Below are positions 49,290-57,649 of a stretch of 64,000 bases of DNA, in pieces. Numbering within the stretch: position 1 is the stretch's first letter; each line of letters begins with the position of its first letter. The stretch is from Mycolicibacterium hippocampi (GTDB lineage: Bacteria; Actinomycetota; Actinomycetes; Mycobacteriales; Mycobacteriaceae): positions 496,001-560,000 of the forward strand of contig NZ_BLLB01000002.1 in the NCBI RefSeq assembly GCF_010723735.1, read 5' to 3'. Position numbers and translations under genes: made by a program. A model generated the notes under the pieces. That model saw only the letters and a list, made by a program, of their open reading frames with translations. It was not told the DNA's origin and made no database searches.

Positions 49290-50126
49290 ATGAGTAGCGC
49301 CGCCGAACGTGCCGCCCAACTCGACCTCGTCGCGCGTCTCAAATCCGGCTATCCCGAGCTGCCCGACGCTCCGACGCCCGACCTGCTCGACCACGACCGC
49401 TTCGTCGCCTACATGAAGCCCGTGCACGACGTCGGTGGTGAGCCCGACGCCCCGATGAAATACGAGAACAAGGACTACGAGTACTGGGAACACATGACCT
49501 ATGTGATCTGCGAAGTGCTTGCCTGGCGCGGCATCTGGCTCTCGGAGGAGCGCCGGCGGATCGGCAACGTCGACGTGGGCCGCGCGGTGTATCTGGGTTT
49601 CCCGTACTACGGTCGCTGGCTGCTGTCGGTGGCGCGGGTGCTGATCGAGAAACACCACATCGGCCTCACCGAGCTCAGTGAGCGGATGGCCGAGGTCAAG
49701 GACCGTTACGCCGGCGGGCTCGACGGGAAGATCCTGGAGGCACGCCCCAAGTGCGAGGGCGACGGCGCTGCGGTCAGACGCAACAGTCACATCGTTCACG
49801 CCGTGGGCAAGGGAGACCCGCAGGTGTACGCCGGCAAGGCCGGAGAGCCCCGGTTCAAGGTGGGTGATCCCGTCGTCGTGCGGGAGTTGCCGGTGCTGTT
49901 CTACACCCGCACGCCGGAGTACGTGCGTGGCGCCAAGGGGGTGATCGACGCGGTGGCCTACGAGAGCCCCGCTGCCGAGGACGAGACCTGGGACATCCCC
50001 GACGCCACACCGGAATGGTTCTACGTCGTCCGGTTCCGGATGTCCGAGTTGTGGAACGACTTCAACGGGCCGGACTCCGACAGCCTCCGGACAGAGATAC
50101 CGGAGCGTTGGCTGCAGGCCGGATGA
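49290..50126 (+). CDS. Nitrile hydratase/thiocyanate hydrolase-type subunit beta
   Basis: The 278-residue product has an N-terminal helical part (EYWEHMTYVICEVLAWRGI, similar to the helical half of NHase beta) and a C-terminal SH3-like barrel (PRFKVGDPVVVRELPVLFYTR), the layout of nitrile hydratase beta fused as in most NHases, in contrast to thiocyanate hydrolase where these are two subunits. It comes first in the operon, 11 bases before the alpha subunit gene. The substrate (nitrile, thiocyanate or other) is not resolved. AACGAGTCGTAGGGG precedes the ATG. Confidence 0.85.
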   Translation: MSSAAERAAQLDLVARLKSGYPELPDAPTPDLLDHDRFVAYMKPVHDVGGEPDAPMKYENKDYEYWEHMTYVICEVLAWRGIWLSEERRRIGNVDVGRAVYLGFPYYGRWLLSVARVLIEKHHIGLTELSERMAEVKDRYAGGLDGKILEARPKCEGDGAAVRRNSHIVHAVGKGDPQVYAGKAGEPRFKVGDPVVVRELPVLFYTRTPEYVRGAKGVIDAVAYESPAAEDETWDIPDATPEWFYVVRFRMSELWNDFNGPDSDSLRTEIPERWLQAG

Positions 50127-50136
50127 GCGGAGGAAC

Positions 50137-50841
50137 ATGACAGGCCACGACCACGACCACGACCGCACCGTGAAACCGATGGTCGACGAGATCACCGACT
50201 TCGAGGTGCTGGAGATCGCGCTGCGCGAGTTGTGCATCGAGAAGGGCATCTTCACCGCCGAGGAGCACCGTCGGTTCACCGAGTTCGCCGAGCAGATCGG
50301 CCCCACCCCTGCTGCCCGCCTGGTCGCCCGCGCCTGGCTCGACCCGGAATTCAAGACCCTCGCCCTCGATGAGCCGATGGAAGCCAGTAAGGAGGTCGGT
50401 GTCGACTGGCTGGAACCGACCGGCTTCGGCACCCCAAGCGACTTCACGGCGTTCCAGATCCTCGAAGACACCCCGACGGTGCATCACGTCATCGTCTGTG
50501 CGCTCTGCTCGTGTTATCCACGGCCCATCCTCGGCAATTCGCCGGAGTGGTACCGCACCCCCAATTATCGTCGGCGCCTTGTCCGTTGGCCCAGGCAGGT
50601 GCTGGCGGAGTTCGGTCTCTACCTGGGTGACGACGTGGAGGTCCGGGTGCAGGACTCCAACCAGAAACACCGCTTCATGGTCATGCCGGTGCGTCCCGGC
50701 GGCACCGAGGGTTGGTCCGAGGACCAGCTGACCGAGATCGTCACCCGTGACTGTCTGATCGGCGTGGCACTACCCAAGCCCGGCGTGACGACCAATGTCA
50801 TCACCGACACCCGCGCCGCAGTGCACCCGGCAGGTGACTGA
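50137..50841 (+). CDS. Nitrile hydratase/thiocyanate hydrolase-type subunit alpha with CALCSC motif
   Basis: The 234-residue protein carries the metal-binding motif VCALCSCYPRPILG at residues 120-133, with C121, C124, S125 and C126 giving the claw setting for a low-spin Co(III) or Fe(III) ion. Usual motifs are CTLCSC (Co) or CSLCSC (Fe); Ala at the second position is unusual. WYRTPNYRRRLVRWPRQVL follows as in the family. N-terminal HDHDHDHDR may help metal delivery. The operon order beta-alpha-accessory is as in Rhodococcus nhh and nhl loci. Confidence 0.9.
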   Translation: MTGHDHDHDRTVKPMVDEITDFEVLEIALRELCIEKGIFTAEEHRRFTEFAEQIGPTPAARLVARAWLDPEFKTLALDEPMEASKEVGVDWLEPTGFGTPSDFTAFQILEDTPTVHHVIVCALCSCYPRPILGNSPEWYRTPNYRRRLVRWPRQVLAEFGLYLGDDVEVRVQDSNQKHRFMVMPVRPGGTEGWSEDQLTEIVTRDCLIGVALPKPGVTTNVITDTRAAVHPAGD

Positions 50842-50843
50842 CG

Positions 50844-51191
50844 GTGGAACCGAAGGTGGACAGCGAGACACTGAGGCAGATCGTCGCGCGCCGCCAGGTG
50901 TGGCCGACGATGGCCGCGAAGTACGGCGTCGAGAACCCGGTACCGCCGTGGAAAACCAGCCTCGACGGCCTCTGCGATGTGCTCGACCACGCATCATGTG
51001 AAAGCTCGGTTCCGAGCTTCAAGGAACGCCGCGACGAGGAGGACATCCTCGCGGCGACCGTCTACTCGGATCTTCCCTATCCGGAGAATCAGCTCGTCTG
51101 CCTGGCGCATTCGCTGATGGCTCGTGGGCTGATCACCGACTCCGAACTGCAACAGAAGCTTTCCGCCATCCGGGCGCGGCTCGAGACCTGA
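50844..51191 (+). CDS. Nitrile hydratase accessory-like protein (beta N-terminal homologue)
   Basis: The 115-residue product resembles the helical N-terminal half of NHase beta and the activator proteins (NhhG/NhlE/P14K): PWKTSLDGLCDVLDHA and LPYPENQLVCLAHSLMARG. In NHase operons such proteins help insert cobalt into the alpha subunit. GTG 50844 begins two bases after the alpha stop, so translation is coupled. In thiocyanate hydrolases a similar short chain is a structural subunit, so this alternative remains. Confidence 0.75.
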   Translation: MEPKVDSETLRQIVARRQVWPTMAAKYGVENPVPPWKTSLDGLCDVLDHASCESSVPSFKERRDEEDILAATVYSDLPYPENQLVCLAHSLMARGLITDSELQQKLSAIRARLET

Positions 51192-51200
51192 CCGGGCCCA

Positions 51201-52388
51201 CTACCCCTGACGCAGCGTCAACACGGTGATCTCGCTGGGGGCGAAGACCCGGAACGGCGGCCCCCAGAAGCCGGTGCCCCTGCTGGTGTAGAGCTGAGTG
51301 CGATCGCCGTGGGCACTCAGCCCGGCGACCACCGGCTGGTCGAGTCGGACCAGGAAGTTGAACGGCCAGATCTGCCCGCCGTGGGTGTGGCCGGAGATCT
51401 GCAGATCCACCCCGGCGCTCACCGCGCTGGTGATCTGCTTGGGCTGGTGCGCGAGCAGCAGCACCGGCAGTGCAGGATCACAACCAGCCAGGGCCACGTC
51501 GAGATTCTCGCCGTGCCCGTCGACGCCGGATGCGTGCGCGGTCGCGTCGTCCACGCCGGCGACCACCATCTGGTGGCCACCCCGTTCGACGACGATGTGC
51601 CTGTTGTGCAGCGCATCCCAGCCGATGCTCTCCATGTAGTCCAGCCAGCCCTGCGCCTCGCTGAAGTACTCATGGTTGCCGGTGACGTAGACCCGCGCGA
51701 GCGCACCTCGAGCTGCGGCCAGCGGAGCCACCTGCTGCTCGCGCACCGCGACTGTACCGTCGGCGAGATCGCCGACGTGACAGACGATGTCCGCGTCGAG
51801 GGTGTTGACGCGCTTTGTCACCGCCGTCGACCAGCGGGTCCGATCGATCGGCCCGTAATGGGTGTCGGTGATCATCACCACCCGCAGACCGTCCAACCCG
51901 CTACCGAGCCCGGCGATGTGCACGTCGACATTCTTGGTCCGCGGAACCCGCATGGCTTCGACGTAGCCCCACACCAGCAGCACCGCCACGACGATCAGCA
52001 CCGAGACCGCCACCACCCGCGCTCTGAGCGGATCCTCCACACCGAACACAGACAGTCCCAGGCGCAGCAGCAGTGACAGCACCGACCAGACGAACAACAC
52101 CCAGACCGCACCCAGCAGTGCGTCGCCGATCCTGGCCGGCCAATCCCGGTGCCTCGGGCCGTGTCCGGAGATCACCGTGGCGGGCAACGCCACGAACGCT
52201 GCCGCGAACACGATCGAACCGGCCACCACGACCGCGTCGGGCCACTGCGTCCCGGCCGCGAGCAGCGTCCACCACGGCACCCCGAACAGGGTCACCAGGA
52301 TCGTGGACACGACGACTCGGCGCAGCCACCGACGCCGCGACCGCCGGCTCACGACGGGTCTGGTCTGAACCGACTGCGGCTCTGGCAT
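51201..52388 (-). CDS. Membrane-anchored metallophosphoesterase (YkuE-like)
   Basis: The 395-residue protein has four or so N-terminal membrane segments followed by a calcineurin-like phosphoesterase domain: ITDTHYGPIDRTRW, CHVGDLADGT, VYVTGNHEYFSEA, LLLAHQPKQI and ISGHTHGGQIWPF carry the five metal-binding blocks. YkuE-like enzymes act on phospholipids or nucleotides at the membrane. The start is ATG 52388. It converges with the NHase operon with nine bases between stops, and follows the ECF importer genes by 41 bases. Confidence 0.9.
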   Translation of the reverse strand: MPEPQSVQTRPVVSRRSRRRWLRRVVVSTILVTLFGVPWWTLLAAGTQWPDAVVVAGSIVFAAAFVALPATVISGHGPRHRDWPARIGDALLGAVWVLFVWSVLSLLLRLGLSVFGVEDPLRARVVAVSVLIVVAVLLVWGYVEAMRVPRTKNVDVHIAGLGSGLDGLRVVMITDTHYGPIDRTRWSTAVTKRVNTLDADIVCHVGDLADGTVAVREQQVAPLAAARGALARVYVTGNHEYFSEAQGWLDYMESIGWDALHNRHIVVERGGHQMVVAGVDDATAHASGVDGHGENLDVALAGCDPALPVLLLAHQPKQITSAVSAGVDLQISGHTHGGQIWPFNFLVRLDQPVVAGLSAHGDRTQLYTSRGTGFWGPPFRVFAPSEITVLTLRQG

Positions 52389-52429
52389 GGCGGGGGGCCT
52401 CGTTTTCTCTCTGTGGTCCACCGACGACG

Positions 52430-53215
52430 CTACCTGCCGATGAAGTTCCACGAACCGGCGAGAACCGCGGCGGTGATCGCCGCGCCCCCGATGCCGACGC
52501 CGGCGAGCACCAGGGCGACCTCGCGCGCCCCGAAGACCGATGGCCTCGCCCAGGTGCGGTTGGTGCGCGCCCCGAATCCGCGCGCCTCCATCGCGGTGGC
52601 CAGTTTCGATCCGCGGCGCACCGCGAACACCAGCAGCGCGAACGCCTGTCCGGCGGTGCGCCGCAGTCGGCCGTCGTCTCCGATCCCCCGCGCCCGGCGC
52701 GCATGGCCGAGGTACTGCCAGTCCTGGTTGAGCAGTCCGACCAAGCGCATTCCCGCGAGGGCCCCGAGAACGAACCGGGCGGGCAGCCGCAGTGTCTGGC
52801 CGAGACCGTCGGCGAGTTCGGTGGGCTGCACATCGACGAACAGGAACACCGACGGCAGGGCGATGGCCAACACCCTCAGGAACGTGGCGACCGCCAGGGT
52901 GATGGAGCCGTCGCTGACGTTCACCAACAGGAAATGCCAGTGCACGGTGCCGCTCGGTTGACCGTAGAGCAGGATCGTGACGCCGGTGAGTCCGGCGGCG
53001 ACGACGATCAGCCCACCGCGAACAAGCAACGCGCGCAATCGGACACCGAGCACCGCGATGAGCACGATCTCGAGAACCAGCGCGGTCAGCGCCGAGACCC
53101 AGTCCACGCTGAGCACCAGAGCGGCCGCGATCACCAGGGCGGTCAGCAGCTTGGCGACCGGGTTGAGCACGCGACCGGCGTCGGATTCCGGGTGCGCGCT
53201 GTCGACGGTGGTCAT
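52430..53215 (-). CDS. ECF transporter transmembrane subunit EcfT (YkoC-like)
   Basis: The 261-residue membrane protein has five to six segments and the EcfT coupling motifs, ARRARGIGDDG and MEARGFGARTN, whose Ala-Arg-Gly signatures contact the ATPases. It starts with a four-base overlap to the ATPase gene. Together with the S component and the fused ATPase it forms the YkoEDC-type importer for the hydroxymethylpyrimidine part of thiamin or thiamin itself. Confidence 0.9.
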   Translation of the reverse strand: MTTVDSAHPESDAGRVLNPVAKLLTALVIAAALVLSVDWVSALTALVLEIVLIAVLGVRLRALLVRGGLIVVAAGLTGVTILLYGQPSGTVHWHFLLVNVSDGSITLAVATFLRVLAIALPSVFLFVDVQPTELADGLGQTLRLPARFVLGALAGMRLVGLLNQDWQYLGHARRARGIGDDGRLRRTAGQAFALLVFAVRRGSKLATAMEARGFGARTNRTWARPSVFGAREVALVLAGVGIGGAAITAAVLAGSWNFIGR

Positions 53216-54699
53216 CGCGGCGGCTCCAGCACCGCGCCGGCTTCTCCCGCGGTCAGTTCGATGTGGTGGTCGGCCAGCAGACCGACAAAGTCCAGGTCGT
53301 GGGTGATGGCTACAACAGCGGTGCCCTGGTCGGCGATCTCGGCCAGCAGCCGGATCAGCTCCTCCCAGGTGCGCCGGTCCTGCCCGAAGGTGGGCTCGTC
53401 GAGGATTATCAGCTCGGGCGCGGTCGCGAGCACTGTCGCGACCGACAGCCGACGCTTCTCACCTCCGGAGAGCGTGAACGGATTCGCCTGGGCGAGGTGG
53501 TCAAGGCGCAGCCGCTCCAGGAGGGCGTCGGTGAGCGCGACCGTCTCCGCGTCGCCACGCTTGAGGGTGCGCGGCCCCAGTGCGACTTCCTCTCGCACTG
53601 TGCCGGTGAGGAATTGGTGTTCCGGGTCCTGGAACACACTGCCGATCCGGCTCAGCAGCTCGCGGGACCGCCACCGGATGGGTTCGCGGCGGTGGGGTGT
53701 CGGGGACATCGCGACGGCCGCCTCGAGCCCGCCCGCCAACGGCGCAAGCAGACCCCCGAGGGTCAGCGCCAGCGTGGTTTTGCCCGCACCGTTGGGACCG
53801 GTCACGACCGTCGTTCGGGCACTGCCGATCTCGAAGTCCATCCCGGCGTGGACGGGCACACCGGCGCGATACCCGAACGCCAGCCCGGCGGCCGTCATCA
53901 CCGGCTCGGTGTGCGGGACCCGGTCACGGTTGATCTCTGGACGTGGTGCACCGGGCACCCACACGCCCGAACGCAGCAGATGATCGCGCTCGCGATGCAG
54001 CGTGTCGTCCGGCGTGCCGTCGGCGAGCACGTGGCCGTCGGCGCCGAGCACGATCACCCGATCCACGACGCGTAGCCACGCCTCGGTCCGGTGTTCGATG
54101 ACGATCAGCGTCGCCCCCGACTGTTCCACGGTGGCGGCGATTGCGTCGCGTACCTCGATGACACCGGCGGGGTCCAGGTTGGCGGTCGGCTCGTCCAGCA
54201 GGATCAGGCCAGGGTTCATCGCGATCACCCCGGCCAGCGCCAGGCGCTGTTTCTGACCGCCGGAGAGATCCCCGGTGGATCTCGACAGCGGCAGCGGCAG
54301 GCCCACCGTGTGCAGCGCCTCGGTGACACGTGGCCAGATCTGCTCCCGCGGGACACCGAAGTTCTCCATCCCGAATGCGACGTCGTCACCGACGCGCGAG
54401 AGGATCACCTGGGAGTCTGGATCCTGCAACACCATGCCGACACGATCGCGTCGCTCCCCGGGAGGCGCCCCGTCGATCAGCAGGCGCCCGACCTCGTGTC
54501 CCTCGTCGGAGCCACCGAGCAACCCGGCCAGACCGTGCAGGAGCGTCGACTTGCCGGCACCCGACGGGCCCAGCAGCAGCACCCGCTCGCCGGGCTCGAT
54601 CGAAAGATCGAGGTGGCGCACGGCCCAGTCAGCCCGCCCGGCATGACACCAACCCCAGTCTCGGGCCGTGACGGCGGCCCCGCCGCAGGGTGAGTTCAT
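53212..54699 (-). CDS. ECF transporter fused double ATPase (YkoD-like)
   Basis: The 495-residue protein contains two ABC ATPase domains. First domain: Walker A GPSGAGKSTLL, signature DLSGGQKQRLALA, Walker B LILLDEPTANLD. Second domain: Walker A GPNGAGKTTLAL, signature LSGGEKRRLSVA, Walker B LIILDEPTFGQD. The fused form is typical of YkoD. ATG 54699 overlaps the stop of the S component (ATGA), and its own stop overlaps the EcfT start. Confidence 0.95.
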   Translation of the reverse strand: MNSPCGGAAVTARDWGWCHAGRADWAVRHLDLSIEPGERVLLLGPSGAGKSTLLHGLAGLLGGSDEGHEVGRLLIDGAPPGERRDRVGMVLQDPDSQVILSRVGDDVAFGMENFGVPREQIWPRVTEALHTVGLPLPLSRSTGDLSGGQKQRLALAGVIAMNPGLILLDEPTANLDPAGVIEVRDAIAATVEQSGATLIVIEHRTEAWLRVVDRVIVLGADGHVLADGTPDDTLHRERDHLLRSGVWVPGAPRPEINRDRVPHTEPVMTAAGLAFGYRAGVPVHAGMDFEIGSARTTVVTGPNGAGKTTLALTLGGLLAPLAGGLEAAVAMSPTPHRREPIRWRSRELLSRIGSVFQDPEHQFLTGTVREEVALGPRTLKRGDAETVALTDALLERLRLDHLAQANPFTLSGGEKRRLSVATVLATAPELIILDEPTFGQDRRTWEELIRLLAEIADQGTAVVAITHDLDFVGLLADHHIELTAGEAGAVLEPPR

Positions 54700-55340
54700 C
54701 GGGGTTCGCGTTGCGCCACCCTGCCCGAGTCGAATCGGCTGAGCGCGCCGGTCCTGGCCAGCGCCCGCACCCCCAGCCAGGACAGCAGGCCGGCGAGCAG
54801 GACGCCGGAGACGACCCCCGAGATCGTGTAGATCACCGCGAAAGCGGTGGCCGCGCCCGGGTACCAGAGAATCAGTTCGTTGACGGCCATGGCGAGGCCG
54901 GCGGCGGCTCCGGCCAGCAGGGCCACCGGCAGATTCCAGCGCCGGTACAGGAACAGTGCGAACACCAGCTCGGCGGCCAGGCCCTGGACGAGGCCCGATT
55001 CCAGCGTGAGCACACCCCACTGGTTGCCGACGAGAGCGGAGACGGTGGCAGCCACCATCTCCCCGTACAGCGCGGCTCCCGGCTTGCGGATGACCAGGGC
55101 GGTGAGCACCCCGGCGAACAACCACACGCCGCCGATGCTGGCTTGCAGGCCGGGGAGCAGCGCGCTCAGCGGGGCGCCGATCGGGTTGGATGCGATGTTC
55201 CACAGCACGAAGATCAGGCCCGCCGCCACCGCCAGCACACTGGCGACGACGATGTCGACCACCCGCCACCGCATCGACCGTGGGCCGGCCGTTGTCGGGT
55301 GGTCCAGCCCAGCCGATGGTTCGGGCTGCCGATCAGTCAC
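54696..55340 (-). CDS. ECF transporter substrate-binding S component (YkoE-like)
   Basis: The 214-residue membrane protein has six hydrophobic segments and the YkoE-type features: VVDIVVASVLAVAAGLIFVLW, IGGVWLFAGVLTALVIRKPG and ELVFALFLYRRWNLPV. YkoE binds hydroxymethylpyrimidine or thiamin in other bacteria. GTG 55340 has AAGGAG five bases upstream. A TPP riboswitch, which often precedes ykoE, was looked for and not found in convincing form. The three genes are overlapped and form one operon. Confidence 0.85.
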   Translation of the reverse strand: MTDRQPEPSAGLDHPTTAGPRSMRWRVVDIVVASVLAVAAGLIFVLWNIASNPIGAPLSALLPGLQASIGGVWLFAGVLTALVIRKPGAALYGEMVAATVSALVGNQWGVLTLESGLVQGLAAELVFALFLYRRWNLPVALLAGAAAGLAMAVNELILWYPGAATAFAVIYTISGVVSGVLLAGLLSWLGVRALARTGALSRFDSGRVAQREPR

Positions 55341-55483
55341 GCGGACTCCTTCACTGGCACCTTGGATGAGCGTTCAGTATGAAGCCCGCTGTGTTCGCCG
55401 TGCGGGCGCCGTCGGCTGCGACGAGGGAGCATGATGAGTGTCACCCGGCAGCCGACCCACCCGCCGGACTACCGAGGAGGCTC

Positions 55484-56359
55484 GTGACGGACTGGATTGT
55501 CGGGGTCGTCGGCGCCCTGATCGTGGTCGCGGTGATGCGCGACGTGTTCCACACGCTGTTCCACCCGATCGGTCACGGCAGCATCGCTCCGAACGTGATG
55601 AAGTTCGTCTGGTGGTTGCTGCGGGTGTTCCACCCGGATCGCCGTATCGCCTCGATGACGGGTCCGCTGGGCATCGCGCTGGTCGTGCTGACGTGGGGAG
55701 CGATGGCGGTCCTGGGCTGGGCGATGCTGTATTTCTCGCTGATGCCGGAGGGGTTCGCCTTCAGCTCGGAACTCAGCCCTGCGGAACGAAATCCGGTGTT
55801 CGACTCGCTGTACGTATCACTGGTCACGATCGGCACCCTCGGGTTCGGCGACATCGTGCCGACCCTGCCGTGGCTGCGGTTGATCGTCCCGCTGGAGTCG
55901 CTGTTCGGGTTCATGCTGCTCACCGCGGCAGTGTCCTGGGTGCTGCAGATCTATCCCACGCTTCATCGCAGACGCGTGGTGGCCCTGGAGCTCTCGACGC
56001 TCCGCGAGGCGCGACGGACGCAACCCGGCCTGGACATCGACGCCGTTCCCACGAGCGTGCTCACCGGGCTGGCCACCGCGATCGTCGAGGTCCGCAACGA
56101 TTTCAACCAGGACGGGGCGACGTACTACTTCCGCGATCTCGAAGCGGACGCATCGTTGGCCGTCTCGATCCAGTACGCCACCCAGCTCGCCGACGAGGCC
56201 GCCCAGAGCGAGCGCCCACAGATGCGCTTGGCGGGCGCGTTGCTCGCGGCCGCGGTCGACAGCCTCGCCGGCATCCTCGACGCGGAGTTCCTGCAACTCG
56301 GGGGCGACACCGCGGCGGTGATCAGGGCCTACGCCGCTGACCACCGGCACCCCAGCTGA
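55484..56359 (+). CDS. Two-helix potassium channel family protein
   Basis: The 291-residue protein has N-terminal membrane helices, a pore region with selectivity filter TIGTLGFGDIVP (residues about 116-127, where TVGYGD is usual) and a following helix LIVPLESLFGFMLLTAAVSW. The C-terminal 140 residues are cytoplasmic and contain no RCK nucleotide fold. Ion selectivity for K+ is probable though GFGD is less common. GTG 55484 is chosen as GAGGAGG lies three to four bases upstream. Divergent to the ECF operon. Confidence 0.8.
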   Translation: MTDWIVGVVGALIVVAVMRDVFHTLFHPIGHGSIAPNVMKFVWWLLRVFHPDRRIASMTGPLGIALVVLTWGAMAVLGWAMLYFSLMPEGFAFSSELSPAERNPVFDSLYVSLVTIGTLGFGDIVPTLPWLRLIVPLESLFGFMLLTAAVSWVLQIYPTLHRRRVVALELSTLREARRTQPGLDIDAVPTSVLTGLATAIVEVRNDFNQDGATYYFRDLEADASLAVSIQYATQLADEAAQSERPQMRLAGALLAAAVDSLAGILDAEFLQLGGDTAAVIRAYAADHRHPS

Positions 56360-56374
56360 GCGGAATCGGCCACT

Positions 56375-57649
56375 TCATGCCGAGGTGCGTCGCGTCAGTC
56401 GAACTCCGGTGACGGCATTGCTGCCCACCGAGGTGACTTCGAGCGTGAACTCCGGCAGAACCACCCGCTCGCCAGGGCCCGTGGGGATGCGTCCCAGTTC
56501 CGCCACCACCAATCCGGCGATCGTCGCGAAGTTCCCTTTCGGCACGGTGTCGAGGTCGACACCGATGTCGGGAAGGTCGTGGATGGGAAAAGTCCCCGGC
56601 AGGAGCAGGGTGCCGTCGGGAAGCGTTGTCACCGACAAGATGTCGCGGTCCGACTCGTCGTAGATCTCGCCGACTATCTCCTCCAGCAAGTCCTCGAGGG
56701 TGACGATCCCGGCAACGCCGCCTCGCTCGTCGATCACCATCGCGAAGTGCTCGTGCTCATCCATGAACCGGCGCAGCGCCGAGCTGACGCGCAGGCTGTC
56801 CGGCAGCCGAAGGACGGGATGCATCACGTCGGCCACCGTGCCCGACGAGCCGAGGAGGTCGCGCAGGTGAACCACGCCGAGGACGTCGTCGAGATCGCCG
56901 GAGGAGACCACCGGCGCCCGGATGTGACCGGAGTCCGCGAGCTCCTGCCGGGCCCGTTCCACCGACAGACCGGCGTGCACTCGCCAGACCGCGGGCCGCG
57001 GCACGACAACTTCGCGGAGCAGCCGTTCGTGTATCTCCAGAGCGCCGGTGATGATCGTCCGCTGGTCGGCGGACAGACCTCGATGGCCGGTGACCAGCTG
57101 CCGGAGTTCTTCGACCGTCAGCTCTTCCCTGCCGACATGCGGGTCACCGCCGAGCAGCCGCACGACCACGTCGGTGGCCTTGCCCAGGAACCACACCACA
57201 GGTCGAGCGGCAACTGCCAGCAGCTCCAGCGGCAGGGCCACCACCACGGCCCACCGGCGGGCATGCTGCATGGCCAGCCGTTTGGGGGCGAGCTCCCCGA
57301 TCACCAACGTCAGGAGCGCCACCAGCAGCGTGACGATGGTGATACCGACCGCTTCGGCGGCGTCCCCGAAAATCGTCAGGTGGGCGACGAGAGGTTCCGC
57401 CAGCGTGACCGCCGCGGTGGCCGAGGCGAGGAACCCCGCCAGCGTGATACCCAGCTGGATCGTGGCGAGAAACCGGTTCGGCTCGCGCGCCAGGCGGACG
57501 ACCACACGCTCGCGGCCCTTGCCGCGGCGTTCGAACTCGCGCAGCTGTCCCTCTCGCAGCGAGATGTACGCAGCCTCGCTACCGGCCAGCACGCCGTTGA
57601 CCACGATGAGCGACACCACCAGGGCGACCTGCGGCCAGTAGCCGGTCAT
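56375..57649 (-). CDS. CNNM/HlyC-CorC family membrane protein with CBS domains
   Basis: The 424-residue protein has an N-terminal CNNM membrane domain (residues 1-200, NGVLAGSEAAYISLREGQLR, FLATIQLGITLAGF, IGELAPKRLAMQ), two CBS domains (about 210-340, VVPRPAVWRVHAG, MVIDERGGVAGIVTLEDLLE) and a CorC_HlyC domain at the end. Relatives transport or control Mg2+ or Co2+. It is the last gene of the five-gene operon, overlapped by four bases with the antiporter gene, and converges with the K+ channel gene. Confidence 0.9.
   Translation of the reverse strand: MTGYWPQVALVVSLIVVNGVLAGSEAAYISLREGQLREFERRGKGRERVVVRLAREPNRFLATIQLGITLAGFLASATAAVTLAEPLVAHLTIFGDAAEAVGITIVTLLVALLTLVIGELAPKRLAMQHARRWAVVVALPLELLAVAARPVVWFLGKATDVVVRLLGGDPHVGREELTVEELRQLVTGHRGLSADQRTIITGALEIHERLLREVVVPRPAVWRVHAGLSVERARQELADSGHIRAPVVSSGDLDDVLGVVHLRDLLGSSGTVADVMHPVLRLPDSLRVSSALRRFMDEHEHFAMVIDERGGVAGIVTLEDLLEEIVGEIYDESDRDILSVTTLPDGTLLLPGTFPIHDLPDIGVDLDTVPKGNFATIAGLVVAELGRIPTGPGERVVLPEFTLEVTSVGSNAVTGVRLTRRTSA

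Noticed and set aside
55341..55440. Possible TPP riboswitch before the YkoE-type gene
   Set aside because: The minus strand has a GGTGCCAGTGAAGGAG stretch resembling the 3' part of a thi-box, but the conserved CTGAGA part is absent and AAGGAG simply serves as the ribosome binding site.
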